A stretch of DNA of 64,000 bases from Salvator merianae (Eukaryota > Chordata > Lepidosauria > Squamata > Teiidae), in the NCBI GenBank assembly GCA_003586115.2, contig QVOM02000116.1:38880128-38944127 (forward strand), written 5' to 3'. The notes beneath the pieces were generated by a model that saw only the letters and a list, made by a program, of their open reading frames with translations, searched no databases and had not been told where the DNA came from. Shown one piece after another: positions 35,001-46,879 of this stretch. How positions within the stretch are numbered: the stretch's first letter is position 1; each line of letters starts with the position of its first letter. Position numbers and translations under genes: made by a program.

Positions 35001-36085
35001 AGAATCACTCCAGCTGGTGGATGTGAAAATGCATCTTGTTGAGGAACATCTGTAGGGCTGCTGTGGAGCATTCCAGTGGTACACTGCTTGGTAGTTGCTT
35101 TCCAGGCTCTCGAACAGTAGTTTGCACACTTTTCCTTCTGAGTCCTTTTGCATGCAAAGCATGTCTCTAGATTGAGCTTCTTCAAAGCAAAGGACAGAGC
35201 TGAGTAAGGAAAGTGACGTTCACCAGCTCCCTAGGCGGTCTTTATGGATAACAAATTTTACAAGCATACTATAGCAAAAATATTGCTGATTCTTTTTCTT
35301 TCTTGAACATTTTTAAGATTCTCCAGCCTATCATCTTTTACAGTTACTTTTATTCCTAACCATTTCTAGAGTCTGGATGATTTCTCATTGTTCAGCATAC
35401 TTTCTAGCAGTGCCTAGTGTTAAGTTTCCTGTGGGCTCACATCTTTCTCAAGGGAATGTGTAGGCTTTACAGCGCAAAAGAAAAAGAGAGGAAAAACTTT
35501 TCCCCCCATTTCTTGCAGCCTACACAACTAGCTTAGGATTGCCTAAGGACATCATTAAACTACAACGTTGTTGATCACTTTGCTTACTGATTAGAAGATA
35601 AATGTGCAAGAGAAAAGGCAAATGAGGAAAATATCAAGGCCAAGAACAAATGTGTTAAGGTCCAGATCTTCGCATGAATGGCCAATTAAGGGACAATCAT
35701 ATGCAAAAGAGCAATATCTGGGATCAGAAAAAAAAATTAACAGAACAGGTAATATTTTTCCACTTTGAAGGCAAAAATCAGCTTCTCCATTTTGTAGCTT
35801 TACAGCCACAGATCCTAGTACTAGAAGTATGACAGCTTAAAGCAATAGCTGTAAGTCCTGAAATGTGTTTTGGGAAAGAAGTTAACAGAGGAGGAGAAAT
35901 TTTAGGTGCATGTAACAGTACCATGAACGTTGCATGGAGATGCTGGGCCTACATGCCCTTGTACCCTTATGAGACCGTGGGTGTGCTGGAAGAGTGTGAC
36001 ATCCACATGACAAAGCACTCACCCAGAACACTTTCATTAGAGCACTGCAAAGGTAGAGTGGAAGTGAGTTCTGTTACAGCACTCG
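35001..36085. other. No gene; unannotated
   Basis: No repeat or domain recognised. Confidence 0.45.
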
Positions 36086-36213
36086 CTGGGGGACTTCAAG
36101 GAGAGGTTGGACAGATATCTGTCTGGGATGCTTTGGTGAATCCTGCATTGAGCAGGGGGTTGGACTCGATGGCCCTGGAGGTCCCTTCCAACTCTATGTC
36201 TATGTCTATGTCT
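36086..36213 (+). mobile_element. CR1 LINE 3' end
   Basis: CTGGGGGACTTCAAGGAGAG, GGTTGGACTCGATGGCCCTG and GGTCCCTTCCAACTC are the canonical CR1 3' terminus. It ends in the short tail repeat (TCTATG)3 at about 36193-36213, the microsatellite-like end that CR1 uses instead of poly-A. It is 5' truncated to about 130 bp. Confidence 0.9.
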
Positions 36214-38057
36214 TCCATCACACTGCCACCACTGGTGGTGACTTATCTAGTCCCATTTCTTTGAGCCACACCACACAGCTCCATTTTCAAGAGCACTGGA
36301 AATGGTCCCTTGGCTGAAAACATCAAAGCTGGGGAATGAAAGTTTCCCAGCTACAATGCTTGCATGGGTGGGAGTGGCAGCAAGCATGTGCACAACACAC
36401 TGCCACTTTGAGAAAAGTGCTGCTAGCATAGTGGTCTTATTGTTGCACTCCAAGAGCAGCTTCTGCTGCTGTGCAGATCCTGCCAAAGAGCACCACATTC
36501 GTAGTGCTGCTCTCACCACATTTTAGTGGCAGCCCTTGAAAGCAAAAGGGAATCAGTATATTATTCAGAGAATGTGCACTAAATTGCTGTTTCCTAATTA
36601 GAAATTTCCATAAAGCTATGAGAAGCTTTTAAAACGAGTACCTCCTATGTTCTCCGCCAGGCCTTTGGCTCATACAGAGAGCTGGATGTCTTTCTGCTGA
36701 GTTAGACCATAAATGGGCCAACCACTGATGGCAAACAATATAACTGCCTTCTTTATTAAATTTCACAAGCAGCAAGATGTTTTAGATTTTTGTGGAACGT
36801 ATTAGAAAAAAAGCATTAGCACAGCATCGGTATAACTCATCTTGTCCTAGCAAGAAAAGGAAAAACTTAATCCAAGTTTTTTTTGTTTGTTTGTTTAATC
36901 AGAAATAATGTGATCCATTTTCTGAGCAACTCTGGCCTGGGTCTTTAGCACAAAGTCTAAGACAACCTCCACATTAGATTCTCCACTCACTTAAATGCTC
37001 TCTGCTCTTTCTACTTAAGGCCTTACATGCCAGAACAGCAGAAGCAGCTATGGAACGAACACAGACCAACTTCCAACCAACTTCCTTGAGTCACATGGGT
37101 GGGCCTGAATTTGGAATGGGCAGCCTGTTTCTTGGGAGACCAGATTTAGATATGGAACAATTAGCTCCTGAAAGGAACAGTCTAAAGGCTGTGTCGAGGT
37201 GCCACTTACATGGGGTATGATCATACTGGGATTTTTAAAACCACTTGAATAAGAATGAGCGCATAATTCTGCGGCACAGACGCAAAAAGCCTTCCAAGCA
37301 TGTTTACTCGAATATGCAGCTCAAAGATCACCTGAAGTGCAGCCTATTCACTTCAACAGGCAACCTACAGACTGGAAGGGGCGCTGCTCACTCATTGGTC
37401 ACTGGGTAAGAAATCCCTGCCTCTTTGCTCAAGCAGAAACAAGGAAAAACAAAAGAAGTTGAAAATGAATTTGTTCTTAAAAGAATTTCATTTTAGTAGA
37501 AGAATGAAAGTCATGTCTCCCTCTCCCCACTCTGCATTACTATATGAGTCTACTGTGCTTTTTAAGTGCATTTCTAAAGAAGGCAGGATAGGAGTCATTC
37601 TTTTAGTTTCAGTTTCAGCTTCCTTCTGCAAGATTTGCTTAATTCAAAGCAGGAAACTTTGCCTGGCTGCCGGTAAGGAATTGCTCGCTGCCACTGGCTA
37701 CAGCTTTCTCTAGCAGCAGCCTCTCTTCTGCTCTCTGCTCTGGCCCACAGTGGTGATGTTGCTGTTGCTGCTGTTGACCCTGATTGGCCAACTGTCCAAT
37801 GGGTTCCTGTGAGTCATACTGGTTGCCTCGCCATAACAGCCAATTCTAGTCTGTGATTGGTAGAGGAGCTCCTTGCTCAATTTGGCTCAAGGAGTGAAGC
37901 TTGGAGATGGGGTAAGGAGTATTTTTTTATTTTCAGTTTGTCCCTGAATGCGACCATAAAAACTAGTCTGAACATACCCTTATTCTGCTATATTTGGATA
38001 TTCTGTAATAAAGCATGGATATTTCAGAATAAAGCACTCTTGAGAGAGCTGTATTCC
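36214..38057. other. No gene; ATTGG cluster noted
   Basis: Three ATTGG motifs and one CCAAT-like site lie in 37780-37865, but there is no TATA, CpG-rich stretch or downstream coding frame. Otherwise I see nothing. Confidence 0.4.
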
Positions 38058-38455
38058 AGAATATTTATTTATTTATTTATTTGCATTATAACCGAAGGTC
38101 TCAGGGCGGGTTACAACTATTAAAACAAAACAAAAACTCATAAAAAGCATACAATAAACAGTAGTCTGAAAGTAGGGGGAGAAAGTTGTACCTTTAGCCG
38201 AAGGCAAGGGTAAATAGGTGCATCTTCATTGTTCTCCTAAAGATATAAAGTGAGGAAGCGTGATGCACCTCAGGGGGAAGAGTGTTCCACAGTCTGTGGG
38301 CCACCACTGAAAAGGCCCTATCCCGGGTGCCCACCCCTTTAGCTGTTGAAGGTGGTGGTACAACCAGGAGGGCCTCATCTGCAGATCTTAAGGCCCGGGC
38401 AGGCTGATATGGGAGAAGACGCTCCAAATATAGTGGAATAGCGATATCTGGATGC
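38058..38455 (-). mobile_element. L2-type LINE 3' end with ORF2 C-terminus
   Basis: The minus-strand frame 38427-38194 reads MERLLPYQPARALRSADEAL, then LLVVPP, then RAFSVVAHRLWNTLPPEV, then FRRTMKMHLF. This is the standard L2-type ORF2 ending (LRS-LL--P, RAFS-AP-LWN-LP, F-LKTHLF). The 3' UTR continues to GGGCGGGTTACAA (plus: CAGGGCGGGTTACAAC) and an (ATTT)n tail at 38060-38082. It is the best-preserved L2 end in the window. Confidence 0.85.
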
Positions 38456-39197
38456 AGCCATCACTGAATGTCATTTTTACTCTGTTTTTGCCTTAGAGAT
38501 GGCTTCCTGGCACAAAATACAGCAAAAATGGATGCTTCTAGAAGCTGTATTCCAGAAACCTGTAGCTTCCAGACTTTCCAAAGCCAGCTATTTATTTACA
38601 TATATTATTATTTTTCCTCACCTCCAATCTGACTCCAAATTTCAAATATTGGAAGGTACCCTAACAAATGCAGGTAGGTAAGGAGATATTTATTTCCTGC
38701 CACGAGTATCCTATGTCGCCCTCTTATGGATCACCAAAATAGGGCAGATGCCTGCATGTTCTAGCAAGGCTGAACTACAACCTCCATCTTTTCTTGCAAT
38801 TGAGGTGCTAGCTGGGACCCTTGTTCACATTAGCAACATCCAGAGAGTCAAACATTAGCGGACATTGCCTTAATATGGGGTTGGCCAAACTAGGAGGCCA
38901 TGTCTCCACTTACCATAATAGGGCATGTCCAAGGGTTGAAGAAGACACCTGCTATCACACTGTCTATATTTTCAGCAATAGTGGTTGTGGGTCGCCTTTG
39001 AAGTGACTGTGTGGGCCATTTTCCACCATGATTGCTTACGGAGGTGTCTCCATTCCAGGGTAGTTTCTTCCTGCCCTGTACAGAGGCACCGCAGAAAATA
39101 GCTCTGAACTGGAGATGAAAGGGCGCCTTTTCCCATGGTGCCTTCCCCCACGCAGCCACCTCCATCCAGAAGTGGAGGCACAGTCTGAGACTCTAGA

Positions 39198-39345
39198 TTG
39201 TCATTATTTATTTATTTAAAATATTTATATACTGCTTCCAGTTAAAATATAATCTTGAAGTGGTTTAGCAAAACAAGGAGAATAAAAAGAACTAAAATCA
39301 AGGCAGTTATATAAAAACATGATTAAAATAAAAAATGGGGACAAC
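39198..39345 (-). mobile_element. L2-like LINE or SINE 3' tail
   Basis: The plus strand shows ATTATTTATTTATTTAAAAT, ATTTATATACTGC, then AGTGGTTTAGCAAAACAA. This is the reverse complement of the usual tail (TTGTTTTAC-AACCAC..GCAGTATATAAATA..). No coding part survives. Confidence 0.55.
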
Positions 39346-39814
39346 AAACCAACAGAGATTCACTTTGGAAAGGCCTTTCATTTCTTGGCCTTATGGGAAA
39401 TACAATTTGGATCCTCCCCCTTTTGTTTTTTTAACAACTCGGTTGTCTGAATGCCAGAATTTCCATGCCTCCAACCTTCCTTGCATTCCCAGCCAACACT
39501 AACCAAAAAAAGCCCCCCCCCCCCCAAAAGAGAATGAGAGAGGCTGTGGCCATTCTACTCACTGACTGCTTCTTTCAGTTTTGCTTGTTCTGCCCAGAAG
39601 CACCCGCCTCCCCTTCTTGAAGCTAAGGTTGCAAGCAGACTACGAGAACCAACTGCAGCAACCGTTGTTTGATTTAGTCATTATGCCTCTGTAGAAGAGC
39701 TTTAGTTTCCCCCTCTCTCAGGCTGCATCCCAAGAGTTGCTGGATGGGGCAGGGTCTGAGGCAGGGTGGGGCTCAGGATTCAGTGCAAAAGCAGGAACAG
39801 CAGCAGACAAATGC

Positions 39815-40038
39815 CATGGCTACTAAAATGGATGCCCAGGTGCCACCTCCAAGTTGGAGAGGCAGACAAGGATGCTTCTGACGGCCATTTGCAAGGAGAT
39901 GAGAGCAGGTGAAAGTTTTGCCTTTGTCTTCTGCTTGAGAATGCCCAGAAGCAATTGGTGGATTACTGTGTGAGACAGGATACTGGACCAGATGGGCTGT
40001 GGCCTGATCCAGCAGCGCTCCTCTTAGGTTCTTATGCC
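39815..40038 (+). mobile_element. CR1/L3-type LINE 3' tail
   Basis: CTAAAATGGATGCCCAGGTG, GAGAGCAGGTGAAAGTTTTG, GCCCAGAAGCAATTGGTGG and GTGGCCTGATCCAGCAGCGC, then CTCTTAGGTTCTTATG, follow the same order as 3144-3362. Confidence 0.8.
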
Positions 40039-40179
40039 ACTCACTTCACTACGGTTCCTGCTTACTGCTACAAGAAAAACCTTTGCTCACAGCAGCAATA
40101 TTTCCACCTGGATCCACCCCGGAGATCCGGAAAGATGGCTGGAAGTCAACCATTTTCCATCTGCCAATAAAAGGTCTTG

Positions 40180-40385
40180 GAGAAGCTCATGTCATTCAAA
40201 AAAAAAAATCACTGAAAACCTGTTTCTTCACCCATGGTGTTTAGTAGGGTTGCTATGATTAATTCTGTTTTTTGTATTCTGTTTTTCTTCTGTCTTTAAT
40301 TTACTGTTTGTTTCTGTTATTGTGTAACTTGTAAACCGCATAGAGTCATTTGAAATCTGTGGAATATAATCTAATAAATAAACAT
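40180..40385 (+). mobile_element. L2-like LINE 3' end
   Basis: A frame ends ENLFLHPWC (compare the KTHLFxxx end of L2). It is followed by a long A/T-rich 3' part with TAAACCGCATAGAGTCATTT and a final AATATAATCTAATAAATAAA. The layout matches L2 3' ends. It starts with an A-run and has no longer coding segment. Confidence 0.55.
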
Positions 40386-41880
40386 ATGAGTGCATGAAAA
40401 AATATGCAATTTATGGACAGTGGAGTTGTTTTGTATTCCCCCATTTTTAAGCTCTTACACACGATATATGGTATTGACCTAATGTTGGGAAGGGAAAGAG
40501 CACTATAACCAAACTTCAAGAGTACTTTTGAGTGTCTCATCCTACTATTTTGAGTGCCACCAAAATGGGCGCCCCTGCTTAATCAGCCCCTGGAGGTATG
40601 CATCATTCCACATGTCTCCTAGGCCAGTTTACTCATGTGTAGACCAGCAGCAGATTTTTTTTTTTAAAAAAAGTCTACTACTATACCAGACTAGGCAGCC
40701 ATTTGGGGCCACCTAGTCTGGTATGTGCTCAGTCCAATGCAGACAGAGAAGTCCAATGGGGGTGGGGGGCAGGGTCTCTCTGGTCTGCACCAGAGTGCGA
40801 AAGAAAATGCCCAGAAGGGGTCTAGGGCTTGAACTGGACCAATATACTGGTCAGTGTGGAGGGCCCCAAGAGACAGTTTTGTTTTTTGAAATCAGCTATG
40901 GTTGGTTGCTGATGCCATATTAGCAAAAGCTCTTTCAGAAATGTGGACTTTGAAGATGCTTCACCTTGTGTGTCTTCTCTTCTTCTTCCACTGCACAATT
41001 GCAGACTCTGTCTCAATCCTCTTCAGTTCTGTCTCTCTCTCTGTGACAGAGTATGGCTCAAGAATGCCTAGGGAGTGCTCACTTTTGTCCTTCACAAGAA
41101 TCAAGTGCCTTTTGTAAGAATTTGATATTTCTGATTGCAGTCTCTGTTCTACAAAGGGAGCCCATTAAGTCCCCAAACCAGCCTTTTGAATGTTGCTTTG
41201 TGCAATTTTCTTCCTTCCTTCCTTGCTGTTTTGTTTTCATTTTTCTGAAATGTAATTCAGCTAACTGACTCAACACACTTCAGACTTTGTTCCCTGACTC
41301 AGGAACAGCTGCAAAAGTTCTTCCATTCCCCACATTTAGGCCATGCTGGCTTCCATCTGAAGCCAAATTCCTGGCACATTCAGAAGTAGCAAGGAATCTA
41401 CGAGAACAAAAGTGCCTTAGCTGGGCTGGGCTCCCTGGTCACAAGGCAGGTGGAAGGTGGCAACACTTTTAATAAAAACAGGATGCTGATCAATTTCCAG
41501 AGATCAGAGATGGCTCACATTTGTTCTTTCCCTCTAGATTTCCCTGGAAAAGTAATTGCTTAATGAAAAAGGGACAAAATATCTAGAAGCTCTGCCAGTA
41601 CCTTGTGTTACTCTTTCCTCTTCTGACTAAAACCTATAACAAACACATGGTAAATTTTTGCAGTGCTTCCAAGCTGAGTAAACCAAAGGTATGTGAAATA
41701 GCTCTATTCTTGGTCTGCTCTGCTACAGAGGAACAAAGAAAAAAAAATCTGTCCTGAAAAATATTATGGAAACTAATCAGAGCTGATATGGACTAGCAAA
41801 ATGAAACTCCATAGTTACTTCAAATAAGAAGGAACAAAACTTTTTTGAGGTTTAGATTAATAAAGCTGTGCTGAGGTCAT
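40386..41880. other. No gene; possible worn MITE
   Basis: 40610-40880 contains ACTATACCAGACTAGGC, then CACCTAGTCTGGTATGTGC, an inverted repeat resembling family C cores. The rest shows no feature I recognise. Confidence 0.4.
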
Positions 41881-41884
41881 TATT

Positions 41885-42560
41885 CGTTTATTTGTATTTG
41901 TAACCTGCCCTTCACCTGAGGGTCCCAGGGCAGGTTACAACAGTAAAAAGATAAAATTTATCACAGGTAAAACATAATTAAAATACAGTATTAATTACAA
42001 CCCTCCCTACCCTGAACAGGGATACAGGAAAGCTAACTATTGAACACCTGGATGAAGAGGTATGTTTTATCCAGATGCTGAAAACCACATAGTGTTAGCA
42101 CTCGGCAAACCTTTGCTGAAAGGCCGTTTCAAAATCTGGGAGTCACCACAGAAAAGGTCCTTTAGCATCTCACAACTCCTCACACTTCTGAGGGTAGTGG
42201 AACTAAGGCATGGACAAATTTATATGAGAGAAGACATTTCTTCAGATATTCAGGGCACAAGCTATTTAGGGTTTTATGCATCAATGTCAACACCTTGAAT
42301 TGGACTCGATAGAGAATTGGTAACTAGCACATCTTCTTCAAGACTGGTGTGATGTGTCTCCAGCCAGAACTCTCAGTAGTCAAGTTGCTGTATTCTGCAC
42401 TAGTTCCAGCTTCTGGACCATTTTGAAGCATAGTCTTACGTAAAGCACATTACATTAATCTAGTCCAGAGGTTACCAGAGCATGGATCACTGTAGCCAGG
42501 TTGTCCCTATCCAGAGCTGGCAAACCAGCCAGAGATGGAGGTAAACACTCCTGGCTACTG
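41885..42560 (-). mobile_element. L2-type LINE, C-terminal RT region to 3' end
   Basis: On the minus strand, frames from 42510 downward read NLATVIHALVTSGLD, then CNVLY, then QKLELVQNTAT. Further on come FKVLTLMHKTLN and, near the end, TFSVVTPRF and KTYLFIQVF. This is the L2 ORF2 order, broken by several stops and frameshifts. The 3' UTR ends with AACCTGCCCTGGGACCCTCAGGTG (plus: about 41905-41940) and a T-rich tail. It is more complete upstream than the other L2 copies here. Non-functional. Confidence 0.8.
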
Positions 42561-43088
42561 CTGCCACTGATCTGACCCACTGATTGGTGGAGGTACATAC
42601 TGAAAATATATAAATAGAGTGACCACACAAGTCAAGGCTCTCAGTGTAAATAAGCTATTGTTGTGTTAACTTGCTTCTTAATAAATCCCTTGACTTTTTT
42701 CAAGTGTGGTCACTTTTATTCAGCATTCGCCAGCATCCCACTAATACTCTTTCTTGATTTAATCCAATTTCAATTTACCATGAGGAAAAAAAATGCAGTC
42801 AGAAGAAACTGCCCATTCTTATCTACTGTGAATGACCCATTTCAATTCCCACATGCTTTCTGTTCAGCAGTAGCTCATGGACTGAGTCTGAAGGACAGTG
42901 GGTCTAGTTGGAAGCCTCACTTAGATCCTACTAGTGTTTTGCTCCACAGATGACCAGAATAGTTCATTGGATACAAAAGCCAATGGGATATTCATCTGTC
43001 CTCCTCTGTTCTCACAAAAGTCTTTTCCAAGCCCAAACTCCCTAAGTCCCAGTCTGTTGATCCACAACAGCTTTCACCTAAGAGCTCC

Positions 43089-43245
43089 TTGTAAACTCTT
43101 CCTTCCTCCAAAACAAGATTCCTGTTCTTCCATCATCCATCTGTAATGTTCATTATGCCAAAGTAAACTCTTGTAAACTCTTCCTTCCTCCAAAAAAAGG
43201 TTTCTGCTCTTCCGTCATCTATCTGTAATGTTCATTATGCCAAAG
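43089..43245. repeat. Tandem duplication, period 82 bp
   Basis: The 75-bp block 43089-43163 (starting TTGTAAACTCTTCCTTCCTC) is repeated at 43171-43245 with a few substitutions (such as CAAGATTCC against AAAGGTTTC). A 7-bp TAAACTC joins the two. Two copies only. Confidence 0.9.
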
Positions 43246-44270
43246 TTCAGCTGGGAGCAGGACCTTTTGGTGATCTGTAACCTCTAGTCATACAAGGAGT
43301 TAGATGTCTCACCTCCACTGCCAAGGGACCCAATACAAAAGTCTCATATTGTGCAGGCTTATTAAGTGTGAGTTTAGCCTTATAACCCAATTATGCCAGT
43401 AGTGTGTGATATTAACTGAATACCATAAATAATAATATAGTAGCATCTTGCAAATGAAAACATTCCCTGCAGTTCTGACTGAAGGACTCTGCTTATTGAA
43501 GTCAATCCTTTGCAGAAATGTTCTCTCCTGTAGGCAGATTAATCAACAGAATCATTTTGAGACAAGCCAGCTGCACAAAAAATGTGAACATGCGTGTGGC
43601 ATGCAAACTACAAGTATGTGGCTGAAGCTTCCATTAAAATCCATTTCCTAATTCCCAGTCCTGGTATGTTTCCCCAAATGAACAAAAATGGAGTAACTCA
43701 TAGAGGAAAAAAACCACTATTTAATTTAACCTCCATCAATATGAGAGGGGCAGCTTTGCACCTGAGCCAAACAAACCTGTAGAATATATTCTGTATGCAG
43801 TTCAAAAAATACGGCAACATCCACACAGCCCCTTTGGCTGAAACAAAAGATGGCCTGGTGTTCCAGGCCTGCTCACTGGGGGCAGAATCTGATCCTAGGA
43901 GTGCTTCCTCTGCAGGGCAGTAAATGCTACTCTGCAAGAGGCAGCGTGGGTCCAGATCAACCTGCCCTGCTTGGGACCATGATACAAAGTCCTGAAAAAG
44001 GCCCACTTTGGGGGCCATTTCCAGGACTTCACACGGTCCAAGTGGGTGGCCTCTATCCCCCCCCGCCCCGGATCAAAGTAAACAGTCTGCCCCGGGAGGA
44101 GACCCGTTTGCCACATACATCTTTGCACTCATGCAGGTCTATGTAGCACAATTCTGTAATTTTAGGACGCACACCCAGAAAACGTCCTGCAGAAATCAGG
44201 CCAGTACATGATACCTGTGTGGATGCAGGGATTAAAAACAAGTGGAATACAAGCCAACTCACATTTAGCT
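43246..44270. other. No gene; unannotated
   Basis: 43840-44110 is G/C-richer and has partially mirrored blocks, perhaps a worn MITE. No domain in any frame. Confidence 0.4.
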
Positions 44271-44274
44271 TCTT

Positions 44275-44830
44275 GGAATGCATGTTTTGTTGGGCTGCCT
44301 TTGTACCTGGTCCAGAAGCAGCTAATGCAAAATGCAGTGGCCAGGTTGTTGAGTAGGGCACCTCAAAGTGCACATATCACACCTGTGCTTAAACCACAGT
44401 ATTGGTGAGATTCAAGGTTTTGTCTTTGACATACAAGTCCCTTAACAACTTGGGACCAGCTTTGTTAGCTGACCACCTCTCTCAGTATAGACCTGGGAGA
44501 TCATTAAGATCTTCAGGGGAGGTCCTGCTGCAGGTACCACAAATCACTAAATGTCCTCTTATGACTACCCACAGTTAGGCCTTCTCTGTGGTGGCACCCA
44601 CTCTCTGGAATAGTCTTCCCTCTGATACTCATAGGACAACTACACTTCTGTTTTTTAGGCACTTGTTGAAGACTTATCTTTTCACCCAGGTCTTTCCAGA
44701 ATGATTGTTCATTTGTTTGCTTCCCCATCCTTGATTTTAATTATGCTTTTATGCTATTATGCTTTTAGTTGTTTTTATTCTCCATATTTTAATGGGAAGC
44801 ACTATATAAACTCCACCATCAACAGTACAG
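44275..44830 (+). mobile_element. L2-type LINE, C-terminal region and 3' end
   Basis: The plus frame 44208-44408 ends LYLVQKQLMQNAVARLLSRA, then HITPVLKPQYW, the L2 LQLVQNAAARLL and HITPVL-LHW blocks. Further frames give RFKVLSLTYK, LGPALLADHLSQYRPGR, RPSLWWHPLSGI and FLGTCLRLIFSPR. These correspond to the FKVL, LAPxYL, AFS-LWN and FKTHLF blocks, with frameshifts. The 3' end holds AAGCACTATATAAACTCCAC. The orientation is opposite to its L2 neighbours. Confidence 0.8.
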
Positions 44831-45548
44831 GGAATTTTTTTTTCCTGTACTGATGAGGCTTAACCTTCTTTTCACAGCTCCATTTCAAATACTTTTTTGC
44901 CACTGCTGGGAATCACTGCTTGAAATCTAGGTGACTTAGGTCATTCCTTCTTGTAAACCAAATCTATACATAGCACATGACCAAGTCTAAACCTCAGAGT
45001 CCCATGAACATTATATTTCATCTCCAAGACCCAGAAATAACAAAAGAGGGCAGAGTCAAAAATACTTCCCTTGACAAATGTGTTGTGTGTTTTAATGAGA
45101 TGAAAACAACCACCCTGGACTAGAAGCAATATTTTACATCATGTTTTTTTCCCTCTGCTCCCTATTTTTAATGGTTTCCCAAGTAAAGGGTGATTGGATT
45201 ATAAGAGCAAAATCTATTACTTTCCCAAAGCTTCTGGATACAAATGTACTCAAAAGGAATAGAATGCACTTTATAGGCTGAAATTCCCTGCAGAATCAAA
45301 AGCTGTTTTTCACAGTGAAAAGCTATTTACCGCTGGGGGGGGGGGGAAACCTGGAGCAAAAAGGTTGTGCTTTAAAGGTTCTGCAAGACAGGAGACTTCA
45401 AATACTTGGAGACCACTACCTTCCTGTGAGTCTTACTTATCTTACCAACATGAGTTGTTGCTGCAATGCATATATTCAAAAAAAGCTGTATCTTAGTTTG
45501 AAAGAACAATAAACCCAGAAAGACTGATCAGAAAAAAACACCTTATGG

Positions 45549-45835
45549 GATTGATTGATTGATTGATTGATTGATTTGCATTTTTATACCACCCTATACC
45601 AGAAGGTCTCAGGGCGGGTTACAACAATAAAAAACAGAACATAAAAGACACACAATAAAGCAGTAGCAGTGCCTGAAAGTGGGGAGGGAAAGCTCTATCT
45701 TTAGCCAATGGCAAGGGTAAATAGGTGCATCTTCACTGCTCTCCTAAAGATGTAAAATGAAGAGGCTTGATACACCTCAGGGGGGAGAGTGTTCCAAAGA
45801 CTGGGGGCCACCACTGAAAAGGTTCATACTTGGTC
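45549..45835 (-). mobile_element. L2-type LINE 3' UTR with (GATT)n tail
   Basis: On the plus strand a (GATT)7 tract (45549-45576) leads into TTTTTATACCACCCTATACC, then GAAGGTCTCAGGGCGGGTTA. It continues with AAGGGTAAATAGGTGCATCT and GAGTGTTCCAAAGACTG, parallel to 38060-38320. The copy is about 85-90% alike to that one by eye. No coding block remains. Confidence 0.8.
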
Positions 45836-45902
45836 CAATTGCTGATCTCTTACATCAGATTGATACATGCTGGGTGAAATTCACTTAACCCATTACCGTG
45901 TA

Positions 45903-46347
45903 TGGCTACCTCCAGACGGCAAAAGGATCTTGTTCAGATTCTGCAATTGCCTCTCTACATCCTTGCCAGATGGCAGGGCGATATCTCAAAGCAAGTTGGG
46001 CACTTACCATTTTGGTGCTTTCTCCGTGATGTGTAGATGGCAAAAATATGCAGAACTGCACAAGCGCCCACTCTCGCACTTGTGCAGTGGGTATTTCCCC
46101 CCAGGTTTCACCCCTGCACTTGCACAGTGGCTATTTTCAACAGGAAGAATTCTGGGAGCAAGTGTCAGAGAAGGTAAGTTGTACTGCTATTTCGGAAAAA
46201 CTGGGATCAGAGTTCTTTATCCCACAATGGGAATGTACCGAGATTTCACTTCTATATCCTGGGACTATGTTGCGATTGCCATGGATATGTGTGGCAATCG
46301 CAACATAGTGCCAGAATAATCCCAGGGTTTGGTCCTTGTCTGGATAC
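45903..46347. mobile_element. MITE family E, near-complete
   Basis: The left end, GGCTACCTCCAGACGGCAAA, pairs with the right-end reverse complement GGCTGTATCCAGACAAGGAC. A strong palindrome lies at 46265-46309: TATGTTGCGATTGCCATGGA mirrors TGTGGCAATCGCAACATAG. Also present are direct repeats of CTTGTGCAGTGG (46078) and CTTGCACAGTGG (46119). Non-coding. The frame 45867-46319 is accidental. Confidence 0.7.
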
Positions 46348-46822
46348 AGCCTATCTTGGCAGGGTCCTTATAGGGTTGAAAATGGACAAAATGCCTCATC
46401 CCCACTTGGCCTTGGAAGCTCATTCAGTGACTGTAGGCAATGACTGCTTCTTAGTCTAGTTTACTTCACAGGAACGTTGAGAAAATAAAATGGGAAATGC
46501 AGACTGATCTTTGTCACGTAGAACTCTTTAGGAGAAGGCTGACAATTACAATGAACCATAAATAATACTCCAGTGATGCATCTATATAACCACATCCAGC
46601 CAAATCCAATGGCCAGGTATGATGGCACCTGTACCCTAACAAATCTAGAAGATGAAAGAATTGATCTATCTCAAAATGTTGGCCTTCTCAGTTTGTGATA
46701 AAGGAAATCACATCACATCAACAGGAACTCAGTTTGAGGTTCACGTATTGCATACAGTCATTCCTTGTTTAACACAATTTTACACAGTCCATTTTTTAAA
46801 GCTTTTTTTTTCTTGTATACAG

Positions 46823-46878
46823 TAGGGGTGTGCACGAAGCTTCGTGGCATTCGATTTTCGATCGAATTTCGTGATTTC
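46823..46878. mobile_element. hAT-like end, cut off by an assembly gap
   Basis: TAGGGGTGTGCACGAAGCTT and the following bases equal the reverse-complemented right end of 8470-9171 without mismatch for 54 bp. Then the sequence stops at N. The insertion point is after GTATACAG. The second copy of the flank shows the uninterrupted site GTATACAG-CTAAAAG, which looks like the empty allele. Confidence 0.85.
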
Positions 46879-46879
46879 N
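46879..46879. other. Assembly gap (single N)
   Basis: This is the only ambiguous base in the window. It marks a contig join, not a base call, given the duplicated flanks. Confidence 0.9.

Noticed and set aside
37780..37865. CCAAT/ATTGG cluster as a promoter
   Set aside because: There is no TATA box, CpG island, initiator or downstream coding exon, and such pentamers are frequent by chance.
38194..38427. Protein-like minus-strand frame as a possible host gene
   Set aside because: It is the conserved C-terminus of an L2-type LINE ORF2, followed by an L2 3' end.
45867..46319. 150-codon open frame
   Set aside because: It lies almost entirely in the family E MITE and its central palindrome.
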